Assembly (NCBI RefSeq): GCF_009936045.1
Contig: NZ_QWEQ01000010.1
Coordinates: 62,001 to 126,000, forward strand
Direction: 5' to 3'
Source of the DNA: Emergencia sp. 1XD21-10
Lineage (GTDB): Bacteria > Bacillota > Clostridia > Peptostreptococcales > Anaerovoracaceae
Length of the DNA: 64,000 nucleotides
Positions 8,017 to 16,781 of the stretch are shown piece by piece. The notes beneath the pieces were generated by a model. It did no database searches. It saw only the letters and a program-made list of their open reading frames with translations, and was not told the DNA's origin. Both the position numbers and the translations under genes were made by a program. The stretch's first letter is position 1. Each line of letters starts with the position of its first letter.

Positions 8017-8550
8017 ATGCAAAAAGCAGCAATTACAAAAGCTGTAGTAAGAGCTAGCCTAGCGATGGCAGCAGAAGATGCAAGAACGTTATTGGGTTAT
8101 ACTACTGCGAGTGTATGCCTAGAACACTCTTTGCAGGATAATCCTGTAGATGTATCAATCACATCGACAGACCCAATTTCTACTCAAGTTAAAAACTCTA
8201 GCGCTTGTAAAGAAATCATTAGTGAATTCAAGTCTTATGTGAAAGGTAAAAAACTGTCAGCTCGAACGACTAGCGGAAGTACAGCTTTAAATAGTTCGCA
8301 TGATTTAACTTTAGCTTTTAATAAAGTTAGCTATGTGGCGTCGGGTACGAAAAATAGTAAAGGTGTATGGACATTAAAAATCAAATTCAAGGACACTTAT
8401 GACTTTGACTGTGATAAGTGGACAAATGTAAAAGGGTTCAGAGCGGCTACTATTAATGGATTAAATAGCTACGGGAAATATGCACAATCAATTGGAGCAG
8501 TAGTTCCATATAAAATTCAAATTGAAGTAAGAACTACATTTTCTGAATAA
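8017..8550 (+). CDS. Unknown protein, probably lacking its original N-terminus
   Basis: I do not recognise this 177-residue protein. It starts with a helical stretch (QKAAITKAVVRASLAMAAED) and continues as a Ser/Thr-rich, beta-like domain typical of secreted proteins, yet has no signal peptide. The ATG at 8017 has no ribosome site. The frame is open back to 7993 (reading KGIISDTQ before the Met). In a different frame ATGAAAAGGTATTATTAG at 7989 encodes only MKRYY before a stop. A plausible reading is that a deletion removed the signal peptide and left an inactive or cytosolic remnant. A strong bidirectional terminator follows. Confidence 0.45.
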   Translation: MQKAAITKAVVRASLAMAAEDARTLLGYTTASVCLEHSLQDNPVDVSITSTDPISTQVKNSSACKEIISEFKSYVKGKKLSARTTSGSTALNSSHDLTLAFNKVSYVASGTKNSKGVWTLKIKFKDTYDFDCDKWTNVKGFRAATINGLNSYGKYAQSIGAVVPYKIQIEVRTTFSE

Positions 8551-8568
8551 CGTGTAAAACATAATTGC

Positions 8569-8605
8569 AAAAACACACGCAGCTTTGAAAACTGCGTGTG
8601 TTTTT
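8569..8605. terminator. Bidirectional rho-independent terminator
   Basis: A perfect 14-base stem (AAAAACACACGCAG with CTGCGTGTGTTTTT) and nine-base loop lie between two convergent genes. A-run and T-run flanks let it work for both strands. Confidence 0.9.
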
Positions 8606-8621
8606 GTACTTTAGGTCATTA

Positions 8622-9695
8622 TTAATGTCTTGGCTGCGGTCTTCTTGGCGGTTCGCAAGGGTTGCAGTCACATGGCGGCGGACACGGCTCGCATGGTTCG
8701 CAGCACGGTTCACACGGTTCGCATGGGTCACAGCAGGCCGGCTTGCAATCGCATGGGTCACAGCATGGATCACAAGACTCTGCCTGTGGCTGCGTGCTGC
8801 CTGCATTATTTCCAGAAATGGTTCCAGGGAACAGACTTGGGAAAGTTGTGCAGATGGCATTTTGCTGCAGAGGTGCATCGACGTAACCGGTGGTAAGAAC
8901 GCAAAGCTGTACCGGTACGACAATTTTCTTTTCACAGGTTAGACAAATGGCAACGATAAGATTTCCGGAAATCTGTCCATTGCAGTCCACGTTCAGATCT
9001 CTGCCGCAGTTGTTGGTTGCAAGGCGTGCTTCACAGGCGGAATTGCAGAACTCCGTAAAGCGAGGCAGGAAAGCGGTGTCGATAGAAGATGGCATGCAAA
9101 TTTCAAAGAAGTTGGTCAGTACCATAGGCTGGTTTTGTGAAGCAATGCATACTTCAGTGCAGACAGTGAAACAGGTTTCGTTGTTACAGCTGTCGCAAAG
9201 AAGTAAATCCAGCTCGATAATAATATTACCAGAAATAGCAACGCATTGCGTGCCGAATACCGGAGTGCCCATGCACTGCTCATCACAGTCAGAGCTTTCC
9301 GCATACATAATCCGCTCGGAATATGTACCATCTGCACCAACCACATTCAGGAAATTGCCCTGTCTGTCTTTTAGGAAAGTAGCGCCGGAAATGCCGGTAT
9401 CTACATCCAGAGAAAGGTTTCTTGGGTCATCAACATTATCTGGGATAAAAACTCGCTTACACCTGATATCTATGACACGTTTAATTCTGTGTCCGGGTGG
9501 AAGACACGGCTGGAAAGTCTGCTCATTAAAAGTTTTCATTCCCTGCAGATTGAATTTTACTGCGTCGAAAACCTGCTGCACGTAGATGGGAGCAGTGACA
9601 ACGCTGCTCATATCGCCGTCGAACTCACACAAATTATTGGCATTACAACAATTCTGATAGAGGTCCGGTGTTACTCTTGTTCCAAAGCAACTCAT
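8622..9695 (-). CDS. Cys-rich protein with C-terminal CxPC repeats, possibly a spore surface protein
   Basis: The 357-residue product starts MSCFGTRVTPDLYQNCCNAN and carries Cys residues throughout. The last 55 residues are a repetitive tail built from CDPC, CEPC and CCEPC units ending PPRRPQPRH. The middle part looks beta-rich with repeated CxxxxISGNxIxxLxL-like segments (around CVAISGNIIIELDLLLCD and CNGQISGNLIVAICLTC), hinting at an internal duplication. No signal peptide is seen. Cys-rich, low-complexity tails are common in spore coat or exosporium proteins, so a spore-surface role is inferred, not shown. The start at 9695 has AAGGAGG in front; longer in-frame starts upstream lack one. 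It is monocistronic and divergent from the gene at 9830. Confidence 0.75.
   Translation of the reverse strand: MSCFGTRVTPDLYQNCCNANNLCEFDGDMSSVVTAPIYVQQVFDAVKFNLQGMKTFNEQTFQPCLPPGHRIKRVIDIRCKRVFIPDNVDDPRNLSLDVDTGISGATFLKDRQGNFLNVVGADGTYSERIMYAESSDCDEQCMGTPVFGTQCVAISGNIIIELDLLLCDSCNNETCFTVCTEVCIASQNQPMVLTNFFEICMPSSIDTAFLPRFTEFCNSACEARLATNNCGRDLNVDCNGQISGNLIVAICLTCEKKIVVPVQLCVLTTGYVDAPLQQNAICTTFPSLFPGTISGNNAGSTQPQAESCDPCCDPCDCKPACCDPCEPCEPCCEPCEPCPPPCDCNPCEPPRRPQPRH
8660..8785. repeat. Short tandem repeats encoding the CxPC tail
   Basis: On the plus strand the region is built from variations of CGCATGGTTCGCAGCACGG and CGCATGGGTCACAGCA. On the minus strand these encode the CEPC/CDPC units of the Cys-rich protein. 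Such arrays change length easily by slippage. Confidence 0.75.
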
Positions 9696-9829
9696 AAAAT
9701 TACCTCCTTGTAGGTTATATAATCTTTCTAGATAAGTATATGATTTGGTCGCGTTTTGTGTTACAATTAAAAAAATGATGGTGAAACGCACATAGCAATA
9801 TATGCGCAAGGGGAAGAAAAGGAACATAA

Positions 9830-10072
9830 ATGGATAACAATTTGGAAAAAGAGACACAGCCAAGGGATAGCAAAGAGCGGACAGAACAAAAAGAGGCAGG
9901 CAGATTTAAAGTTAATCTGGCGATTTATCTGGGCGTCTTTCTGGTATTTGCGTTAATTATATTAGTGACCGGTATTTTAGGTCAGGCCTTTGGCAAAACA
10001 GTAGAAAATATTGCCTTGATTGGCATTGCTATTATACTGGTACTATTACTAATTCAGTCGAAAAGGAGTTAA
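9830..10072 (+). CDS. Small two-helix membrane protein
   Basis: An 80-residue protein with a charged N-terminal third (ETQPRDSKERTEQKEAGRF) and two membrane helices (about residues 29-50 and 57-75). No family is recognised. Its stop lies 4 bases before the M16 peptidase start, so it probably opens that operon. A GGGGAAG-AAAAGGAA stretch upstream serves as ribosome site. Confidence 0.7.
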   Translation: MDNNLEKETQPRDSKERTEQKEAGRFKVNLAIYLGVFLVFALIILVTGILGQAFGKTVENIALIGIAIILVLLLIQSKRS

Positions 10073-10076
10073 TACG

Positions 10077-11327
10077 ATGGTAATTACAAAAGAATTAAAT
10101 TCTAAAGTCAGAGTAGTGATGGAACAGATTCCATATGTGCAGTCTGTTGCCATTGGAATTTGGGTAAAGGCAGGTGCAGTAGACGAAGAAGCAAAATATG
10201 CGGGTATTTCTCATTTTATCGAACATATGATGTTCAAAGGCACTGAGAACAGAACAGCGAAACAGATTGCTGCAGATATTGATAAAATCGGCGGTCAGAT
10301 TAATGCGTTTACAGGCAAAGAAGCAACCTGCTATTATGTAAAAGCGATTTACAGCAATTATAAGCAGGCGGCTGACGTAATTGTCGATATGCTGTCTTCT
10401 TCGCTCTTTGACAAGGCGGAAATGGATAGAGAATGTCAAGTCATCTGCGAGGAAATCAAAATGACTCAGGATGCGCCCGATGATTTGGCTCATGATACCA
10501 TCACTTCTATGGTGTTTAAAGGTTCCGCCCTGGGAAATTCAATTATCGGAACCCCGGCTTCGTTGGAGAATATTTCAAGAGATGTCATTAAAGATTATTT
10601 TAACAGTGAATACACGCGAGACCATATTGTAATTTCTGTAGCTGGAAATTTTGAACCGGATGATGTATGCGCTTACTTCGATGACAAATTGACTGGTTTG
10701 AAAGAATCTAAACCAGAAAAAGAAAGCACTGTTTCTGTTTATACACCAGCGTACAAAGTAATTACCAAGGACATCGAGCAGTCCCATATTTGTCTTGCCG
10801 TAAAAGGATTGCCATTGAATGACAGCAGATACTATGCGTTCTCTATCCTGAATAATATTCTGGGTGGCAGCATGAGCTCCAGGCTCTTTCAGAATATCAG
10901 AGAGCAGAAAGGCCTTGCTTATTCAGTTTACTCTATGGCAGGCTCTTTCAAAAACGATGGCTATTTTAATATTTATGCCGGTGTCAGCCATGACAAAATC
11001 AAAGAAGCCATTGGTGGAATCAGGGAGGAGCTTGCTGAGATTGCAGCTCATGGAGTGACAGAGGAGGAACTGGAATCTTCCAGAGAACAGCTGAAAGCTT
11101 CCTATATCTTTGGTCAGGAAAACGTGGCGGGTCACATGTTTAAAAATGGTAAGAATCTGCTTTTGGGGAATCCAATTCTAACTGGAGAAGAGGTCATAGC
11201 GGGGTTTAATGCGGTTACTATAGACGATATTGAGAGCGTGAAAAGCTTAATTTGTGACTTTGAAACCTATTCTGCAGCAGCAGTTACCAGAGACGAGGTA
11301 AATCTGAAAGGATTTATGGGCAGATAA
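10077..11327 (+). CDS. M16-family zinc metallopeptidase
   Basis: The 416-residue product has the inverted zinc motif HxxEH (HFIEH at residues 46-50) with the third ligand near Glu126 in ICEEIKM, and the C-terminal M16 substrate-binding domain with NILGGSMSSRLFQNIREQKG. This is the single-chain processing-peptidase-like group found in Firmicutes (B. subtilis YmxG/MlpA). Its physiological substrate is unclear. dut follows after 24 bases and then dgt, a common clostridial arrangement. Confidence 0.9.
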   Translation: MVITKELNSKVRVVMEQIPYVQSVAIGIWVKAGAVDEEAKYAGISHFIEHMMFKGTENRTAKQIAADIDKIGGQINAFTGKEATCYYVKAIYSNYKQAADVIVDMLSSSLFDKAEMDRECQVICEEIKMTQDAPDDLAHDTITSMVFKGSALGNSIIGTPASLENISRDVIKDYFNSEYTRDHIVISVAGNFEPDDVCAYFDDKLTGLKESKPEKESTVSVYTPAYKVITKDIEQSHICLAVKGLPLNDSRYYAFSILNNILGGSMSSRLFQNIREQKGLAYSVYSMAGSFKNDGYFNIYAGVSHDKIKEAIGGIREELAEIAAHGVTEEELESSREQLKASYIFGQENVAGHMFKNGKNLLLGNPILTGEEVIAGFNAVTIDDIESVKSLICDFETYSAAAVTRDEVNLKGFMGR

Positions 11328-11351
11328 TTTGCGGCGAAAGGAATACTACAA

Positions 11352-11780
11352 ATGAAAATAAAAATGATTTCAGAAAGCGGAAGGCTTCCGAGGTATGAGA
11401 CAGCAGGCTCTGCAGGATTTGACATCGCTGCTCATTTGAAGGAGCCCATTACTCTGCAGCCAGGAGAAAGGAGCCTGATTCCAACGGGAATTTATATGGA
11501 AATTCCGCTTGGATATGAAGCGCAGGTTCGGGCAAGGAGCGGTCTTTCTATCAAGAATGGAATCGGTCTTGTCAATGGAATTGGTACCATCGACAGCGAC
11601 TACAGGGGCGAAATAAAGGTACCGCTGATTAACTGGGGGCAGGAAGCCTTTACAGTAACAGACGGGCTTAGAATTGCCCAGGTTGTGATTTGTAAATATG
11701 AACAGGCGGAGCTTGTTCCGGCAGAAACACTTTCAGAAACTGAAAGGGGTGCCGGCGGCTTTGGACATACAGGAGTATAA
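11352..11780 (+). CDS. dut: dUTP diphosphatase
   Basis: dUTPase hydrolyses dUTP to dUMP, keeping uracil out of DNA and supplying thymidylate synthesis. The 142-residue trimeric-type protein shows all five motifs: AGSAGFDIAAH, ARSGLSIKNG, GTIDSDYRGEIKVPLINWG, RIAQVVI and the C-terminal RGAGGFGHTG loop. dgt starts two bases after the stop, so two nucleotide-sanitising enzymes are coupled. Confidence 0.95.
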   Translation: MKIKMISESGRLPRYETAGSAGFDIAAHLKEPITLQPGERSLIPTGIYMEIPLGYEAQVRARSGLSIKNGIGLVNGIGTIDSDYRGEIKVPLINWGQEAFTVTDGLRIAQVVICKYEQAELVPAETLSETERGAGGFGHTGV

Positions 11781-11782
11781 AG

Positions 11783-12790
11783 ATGTTACATCGTGAAGAT
11801 TTAGAGAAAAAAGAAGAATTGCTGGCACCGGGAGCCAGTCGCTCTGGCAAATCTAAAGGACGGGATGTTTTTGAAGAGCCTTGCAAATTCCGGACGGAAT
11901 TTCAGAGAGACAGAGATAGAATTATCCATTCCAAGTCTTTCCGCAGGCTAATGCACAAGACTCAGGTGTTTCTTTCGCCGGAGGGAGACCATTACAGAAC
12001 TCGTTTGACTCACACTTTAGAGGTGTCTCAGGTTGCACGTACTATCGCAAGAAGCCTGGGGCTCAACGAGGACTTAACAGAAGCTATTGCTATGGGACAT
12101 GATCTTGGTCATACTCCTTTTGGGCACAATGGAGAAATGGTTCTCAACGATGTGCATCCAGGTGGTTTTAGACACAATGAGCAAAGCCTTCGCGTGGTGG
12201 AAGTGCTGGAATCTACCCCAAGCAGAAAAGGCATGAATTTGACCTTTGAAGTGAAAGACGGCATACTAAATCACACAGGAAGTCTTCCAGCGGCGACCTT
12301 AGAAGGGCAGATTGTAAAGATCAGTGACAGGATTGCCTACATAAATCACGATATTGACGATGCCGTGCGAAGCGGAGTCATCACTTTGGAGGATTTGCCA
12401 AAGGATGCAATCGCCATGTTTGGAAAGGGTCACAGAGAAAGGATTGACTGCATGGTTTCCAACGTGGTGTCCTTTAGTGACGGTAGAGACAAGGTTTCCA
12501 TGGACGAGGAACATGGTGCGCAGCTTAATCTGTTGCGTAATTTTATGTTTGAAAATGTTTATAGAAGCCAGCGGGTTAAGAAAGAAGAAGATTTGGCAAA
12601 AGTAGAGGTTGTTATCAGTTCTCTTTACAATTATTTTCTGCAATATCCGGAAAAACTTCCGGAGGATCACGCACAGCTTCTTGACTGTGATGATATCCAC
12701 GTTGTAGTAAAAGATTACGTGGCTGGCATGACCGACCGGTATGCACTAAATCTTTACGCTGATTTGTTCGTGCCGAGAGGGTGGAAATAA
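11783..12790 (+). CDS. HD-domain dNTP triphosphohydrolase (dGTPase-like)
   Basis: The 335-residue product has the HD motifs RLTHTLEVSQVAR, MGHDLGHTPFGHNGE and DRIAYINHDIDD expected for a deoxynucleoside triphosphate triphosphohydrolase of the Dgt family. It would split dNTPs to nucleoside and triphosphate and so shape the dNTP pool. It is coupled to dut. In many Clostridia this gene is followed directly by dnaG and rpoD; here a restriction-modification pair separates them. Confidence 0.92.
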   Translation: MLHREDLEKKEELLAPGASRSGKSKGRDVFEEPCKFRTEFQRDRDRIIHSKSFRRLMHKTQVFLSPEGDHYRTRLTHTLEVSQVARTIARSLGLNEDLTEAIAMGHDLGHTPFGHNGEMVLNDVHPGGFRHNEQSLRVVEVLESTPSRKGMNLTFEVKDGILNHTGSLPAATLEGQIVKISDRIAYINHDIDDAVRSGVITLEDLPKDAIAMFGKGHRERIDCMVSNVVSFSDGRDKVSMDEEHGAQLNLLRNFMFENVYRSQRVKKEEDLAKVEVVISSLYNYFLQYPEKLPEDHAQLLDCDDIHVVVKDYVAGMTDRYALNLYADLFVPRGWK

Positions 12791-12810
12791 TAACTGATTA
12801 AATTTTAGTG

Positions 12811-12839
12811 TTGCTTTTGCTTGTGGGATAAAGTATAAT
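12811..12839 (+). promoter_or_regulatory. Promoter for the FokI-like RM operon
   Basis: TTGCTT (12811-12816), 17-base spacer and a perfect TATAAT (12834-12839), 36 bases before the GTG start of the methyltransferase. It means the inserted genes carry their own promoter. Confidence 0.65.
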
Positions 12840-12875
12840 CTTACTAGGATGTTTCGGGATGTATGGAGGAATAAC

Positions 12876-14831
12876 GTGAGATATATTGGAAGCAAAGTAG
12901 CATTGTTAGACAGCATTGAATATGTAATCAAAGAAAATACATCAGGAAACGAGAAAATTTTTTGTGACTTGTTTTCAGGAACAGCATCTGTAGCAAAGCA
13001 TTTTAAAAATAAATATGAAGTGATTTCTAATGATTTTATGTATTTTTCCTATGTGTTGCAAAAGGCAACAATAGAGAACAACCATATTCCTGATTTTAAA
13101 AAATTAAAGAAGATTGGCATTCAAGATCCTTTTAAATTTTTAGAGGAATCAACTTGTAATAAGGTTGAAGAAAACTATTTTATTACGAGGAATTATTCCC
13201 CATATGGCGAAACTCATCGCATGTATGTATCAGTGCAAAATGCAATGCGAATAGACTATATTCGCTCGACTATAGAAGCATGGAAAAACGAAAATTTATT
13301 GAATCAGGATGAGTATTTTTATTTATTAGCAAGTCTTATTGAAGGTGTACCTTTTGTTTCGAATATTACAGGAACATATGGGGCATATTTGAAGAACTGG
13401 GATAAACGGGCGTACAAAAATTTTGAAATGATAAGACTGGATGTTGAGAATAACGGTCATAGAAATAAATGCTATAATAGAGATGCAAGTGAGTTGATAT
13501 TAGAGATAAGCGGAGATATTTTATACTTGGATCCACCTTATAATTCTAGGCAGTATGCGCCAAATTATCACTTGTTAGAGACGATTTCAAGATATGATGC
13601 GCCAAAGATAAAGGGCGTAACAGGGATGCGCAATTACGACAAGCAAAAATCTGCCTTCTGTATAAAAAAAGATGTGGCGAATGCTTTTGAAGATATTATG
13701 AAAAAGGCTGACTTTGAGCATATTGTTTTGAGTTACAGCAGCGAAGGCATCATGAGCTTTTCAGAGATAGAAGAAATAATGAAAAAGTATGGCATTGCAG
13801 AAACATATAAAAAATACAATATACAATACAGAAAGTATAAGAGTAAAATAAATAACGAAGAAAAAATTTTGTATGAATATCTTTTTTATATAAGGAAAGA
13901 TGTGCAGCGAGAAAAACCAATGCTTATTGCGGAGAACACAATCTCCTATAATTACAAAAGCAGAATGAAACCTTCCAATAAAAACAAAAAATTTATTAAA
14001 AGTCCGTTGAATTATATCGGTGGAAAATACAAACTATTGCCACAGATTATGCCTTTGTTTCCTAAAGATATCAATCTTTTCATTGACTTGTTTTCCGGCG
14101 GGGGTAATGTGGGGATTAATGCAGAAGCGGATAAAATTCTGTGTAATGATATAAATACAAAAATTATTGAGTTATTCAATACATTTAAAAACAGAAGCAC
14201 AGAAGAAGTATTAAAACAGATTGATTTAAACATACAAAAATATTCACTTTCAAAAACCAATGAGGAAGGTTTTTTGAGATTTAGAAAGGATTACAATAAA
14301 ACACCGGATCCGATAGATTTGTACACATTGACCTGTTACTCTTTTAATTACCAGTTCAGATTCAATAATAGCCATGAATACAATAATCCTTTTGGGAGAA
14401 ATAGAAGTCAGTTTTCTGAAAGAATGAGGAATAATTTGATTTCAGTTATGAATCGAATTAGAGAGATTGATATTATATTTTCTAGTAAGGATTTTATGGA
14501 ATTGGACTTAACAACCCTTGGCCCGCAAGATTTTGTCTACTGTGATCCACCTTATTTAATAACAACGGGAAGTTATAATGATGGAAATCGAGGATTTAAA
14601 GACTGGGGAGAAGAAGAAGAGGCTGATTTGTATAATTTATTAGATTACCTGAATAAAAAAAATATTAAATTTGCTCTTTCTAATGTGTTATCTCATAAGG
14701 GTCAAATTAACAAAAGTTTATTAGAATGGAGTAAAAAATATCATGTAATTCATTTAAATTACAACTATATAAATTCCAGCTATAATACGAAGAGAGGAGA
14801 AAGCGACGAAGTTTTAATTATTAATTATTAA
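12876..14831 (+). CDS. M.FokI-like double-domain adenine-N6 DNA methyltransferase
   Basis: The 651-residue protein is a tandem fusion of two D12-class adenine methyltransferases. The N-terminal unit starts RYIGSKVALLDSIEYV and has motif I DLFSGTASVAKHF and motif IV LYLDPPYNSRQYAPNYH; the second unit starts SPLNYIGGKYKLLPQI and has DLFSGGGNVG and VYCDPPYLITTGSYND. M.FokI has this architecture and a similar length; in it each half methylates one strand of the asymmetric site. The start is GTG at 12876 with GGAGGA five bases upstream; an in-frame ATG at 12849 overlaps that site. The restriction enzyme follows immediately, methyltransferase first as in the FokI system. The gene is clearly more AT-rich than its neighbours, suggesting transfer. 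Confidence 0.93.
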   Translation: MRYIGSKVALLDSIEYVIKENTSGNEKIFCDLFSGTASVAKHFKNKYEVISNDFMYFSYVLQKATIENNHIPDFKKLKKIGIQDPFKFLEESTCNKVEENYFITRNYSPYGETHRMYVSVQNAMRIDYIRSTIEAWKNENLLNQDEYFYLLASLIEGVPFVSNITGTYGAYLKNWDKRAYKNFEMIRLDVENNGHRNKCYNRDASELILEISGDILYLDPPYNSRQYAPNYHLLETISRYDAPKIKGVTGMRNYDKQKSAFCIKKDVANAFEDIMKKADFEHIVLSYSSEGIMSFSEIEEIMKKYGIAETYKKYNIQYRKYKSKINNEEKILYEYLFYIRKDVQREKPMLIAENTISYNYKSRMKPSNKNKKFIKSPLNYIGGKYKLLPQIMPLFPKDINLFIDLFSGGGNVGINAEADKILCNDINTKIIELFNTFKNRSTEEVLKQIDLNIQKYSLSKTNEEGFLRFRKDYNKTPDPIDLYTLTCYSFNYQFRFNNSHEYNNPFGRNRSQFSERMRNNLISVMNRIREIDIIFSSKDFMELDLTTLGPQDFVYCDPPYLITTGSYNDGNRGFKDWGEEEEADLYNLLDYLNKKNIKFALSNVLSHKGQINKSLLEWSKKYHVIHLNYNYINSSYNTKRGESDEVLIINY

Positions 14832-14847
14832 CTTCTTGCGCAAAGAT

Positions 14848-16626
14848 ATGATTCATATAATACCTACACAAAATATAAAATTCAGAACTTTTGGCTGGGT
14901 ACAGGATCCAAGTGATTTTAGAAGTTTATGTGATATAGTAGCGATTTTTGACAATATGTCAGAGAAACATTTTGAGCTGAAGACACAGATTATTCCATCT
15001 CTAATAGAAGAGCGAGATGGGAAATCTCGTTTTATTGAGGTGCTTAATTCAGAACCATTATGCATCAAATATGCAGATTTAGTTGGAACTTCTTTCTCTC
15101 CTAGAAGCATTGCTCGTTGCAATGGGATAATACAGGCATCCATACCGGGACAAAAAAGAGATTTTATCGGAGATTGGCCAGCAGATAATTTTGTGCGCTG
15201 GGCGCATGCGTTAGGATTTATTCAGTACGATTATCAGACAGATACATTCGCTATTTCAGATAGTGGTTTAAGACTGTCTCAAGCAAGAACAGCAGGAGAA
15301 GAACTAAACGAACAGGAAAATGAAATTCTTCTTACAGCTGTTTTGTCTTATCCTCCAGCTGTGCGTGTTTTAAAGCTATTAGCGGAAGATGAAAATACAC
15401 ATTTAACAAAATTTGAACTTGGAAGCAAATTGGGATTTATTGGAGAAGATGGATTTACTAGTCTTCCTCAGTCTATTTTAATCAGAACACTTGCAATGAC
15501 AAAATCAAATAAAGAAAAAAATAAAATGAAAACCGACTGGGATGGCTCTTCTGATAAATATGCGAGGATGATTTCAAAATGGCTGGAAAAACTTGGTTTG
15601 GTGATGCAGGTTCCCAAACAGGTTTCGGTAAATGTTAACGGACAGGAATTTAGTGAAACTATTGGACAGGCGTACATGATTTCGGCAAAGGGTAGTTCTG
15701 CATTGAATCGCGTAGTAGGGCGAAGCAGACATCACAGAATATCAAAAAATGTTTATTATGAGATGATGGCTACGAAGGGAAATGACAGGGAATTATTACG
15801 AACTCGCAGAACGCTCGTTCTAAAGGCGATTATGGAAAAAGGAGACTATATTTGTGCATATGAAATTAAAGATTATTTAGCGTTATATAATATAGCTGTT
15901 GCAGTTGAAACCATTCAAGATGATGTACGAGGATTAATCAATATTGGATTAAATATTATCATAGACGAAGATGAATTTCTTTGGAATGATAATATCAATG
16001 ATTTTATTTTACCATTGAATCAAGATTTAACCCGAACAGATTTGTTAGATGTGAAAGAAGAACTTCGTGAGAAACTTACACATCTTTCTCATGAGTATCT
16101 GGCATTAATTGATTTAGCCTATGATTCAAGACAGCATAGACTGTTTGAAATGAAAACGATGGAATTGCTGATTGAAGAATGTGGTTATCAGGGAGATCAT
16201 CTAGGAGGTTCAAGAAGACCAGACGGAATATGCTATACCCATAATCTATATGAAAATTATGGAATTATTATAGATACGAAAGCTTATAAGGATGGATATA
16301 ACTTGCCAATCACTCAAGCAGACGAAATGGAGCGCTATATTGGCGATAATGCCATACGTGATACTCAAAGAAATCCGAACAAATGGTGGGAGCATTTTTC
16401 ACAGGACATCCGATTATTCTATTTTATGTTCATTTCCGGTCATTTTAAAGGGCAATATCAGGATAAAATAAATCTCTTGGAATTAAACACCGGAGTTTGC
16501 GGTGCTGCAATAGATATAAAGAAATTGTTGTTAACCGTTAATTATTATAAAGCGGGGATAATATCTCATGAGGATATTGCGAGCGATTTTTTTCAGACAA
16601 CAAATGATGAGGCGGATAATAGTTAG
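14848..16626 (+). CDS. FokI-like type IIS restriction endonuclease
   Basis: The 592-residue product aligns by eye along its length with FokI (579 residues). The N-terminal recognition part includes RTFGWVQDPSDF, GIIQASIPGQ, RWAHALGFI, ELGSKLGF and DGSSDKYARMISKWLEKLGL; the C-terminal cleavage domain has GGSRRPDGICYT and GIIIDTKAYKDGYNLP. The nuclease residues Asp459, Asp476 and Lys478 keep the 17- and 2-residue spacing of FokI Asp450, Asp467 and Lys469. The enzyme should bind an asymmetric site and cut at a distance after dimerising. Some recognition-domain positions differ from FokI as remembered (VQNP to VQDP, NNWEG to TDWDG), so the site may be GGATG or a variant. An in-frame TTG at 14836 is an alternative start; neither has a clear ribosome site, so translation probably depends on coupling to the methyltransferase gene. 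Confidence 0.93.
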   Translation: MIHIIPTQNIKFRTFGWVQDPSDFRSLCDIVAIFDNMSEKHFELKTQIIPSLIEERDGKSRFIEVLNSEPLCIKYADLVGTSFSPRSIARCNGIIQASIPGQKRDFIGDWPADNFVRWAHALGFIQYDYQTDTFAISDSGLRLSQARTAGEELNEQENEILLTAVLSYPPAVRVLKLLAEDENTHLTKFELGSKLGFIGEDGFTSLPQSILIRTLAMTKSNKEKNKMKTDWDGSSDKYARMISKWLEKLGLVMQVPKQVSVNVNGQEFSETIGQAYMISAKGSSALNRVVGRSRHHRISKNVYYEMMATKGNDRELLRTRRTLVLKAIMEKGDYICAYEIKDYLALYNIAVAVETIQDDVRGLINIGLNIIIDEDEFLWNDNINDFILPLNQDLTRTDLLDVKEELREKLTHLSHEYLALIDLAYDSRQHRLFEMKTMELLIEECGYQGDHLGGSRRPDGICYTHNLYENYGIIIDTKAYKDGYNLPITQADEMERYIGDNAIRDTQRNPNKWWEHFSQDIRLFYFMFISGHFKGQYQDKINLLELNTGVCGAAIDIKKLLLTVNYYKAGIISHEDIASDFFQTTNDEADNS

Positions 16627-16719
16627 ACAGCAATTAAATAACCAGTAATAAAGTACTGTTTACTGAGAATTATTTTGATATTTTGCTAAAAATTTGTCAA
16701 GAGTTTTTTAAAAAAAAAT

Positions 16720-16746
16720 AAAGGAAAAGTCTGTTTTTTGTAGAAT
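16720..16746 (+). promoter_or_regulatory. Putative sigma-H promoter for dnaG-rpoD
   Basis: AAAGGAAAA (16720-16728), 11-base spacer and GTAGAAT (16740-16746) match the sigma-H pattern RnAGGAwww-N11/12-RnnGAAT fully. In B. subtilis the dnaG-sigA operon has a sigma-H promoter used at the start of sporulation. The site lies 36 bases before dnaG and downstream of the inserted RM genes. Confidence 0.65.
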
Positions 16747-16781
16747 AGTACTAATAGGAAGACAAAATCGGGAGACAGACT

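Noticed and set aside
7805-8047. 80-codon ORF overlapping the XRE membrane segment
   Set aside because: The other frame continues the regulator's hydrophobic helices; this frame has no protein-like features.
8650-8790. CRISPR array
   Set aside because: Repeats are short, imperfect and contiguous without spacers, and they encode protein repeats on the minus strand.
8662-8886. Plus-strand ORF rich in GSHGSQHGSH
   Set aside because: It is the antisense reading of the CxPC repeat of the Cys-rich gene; no start site support.
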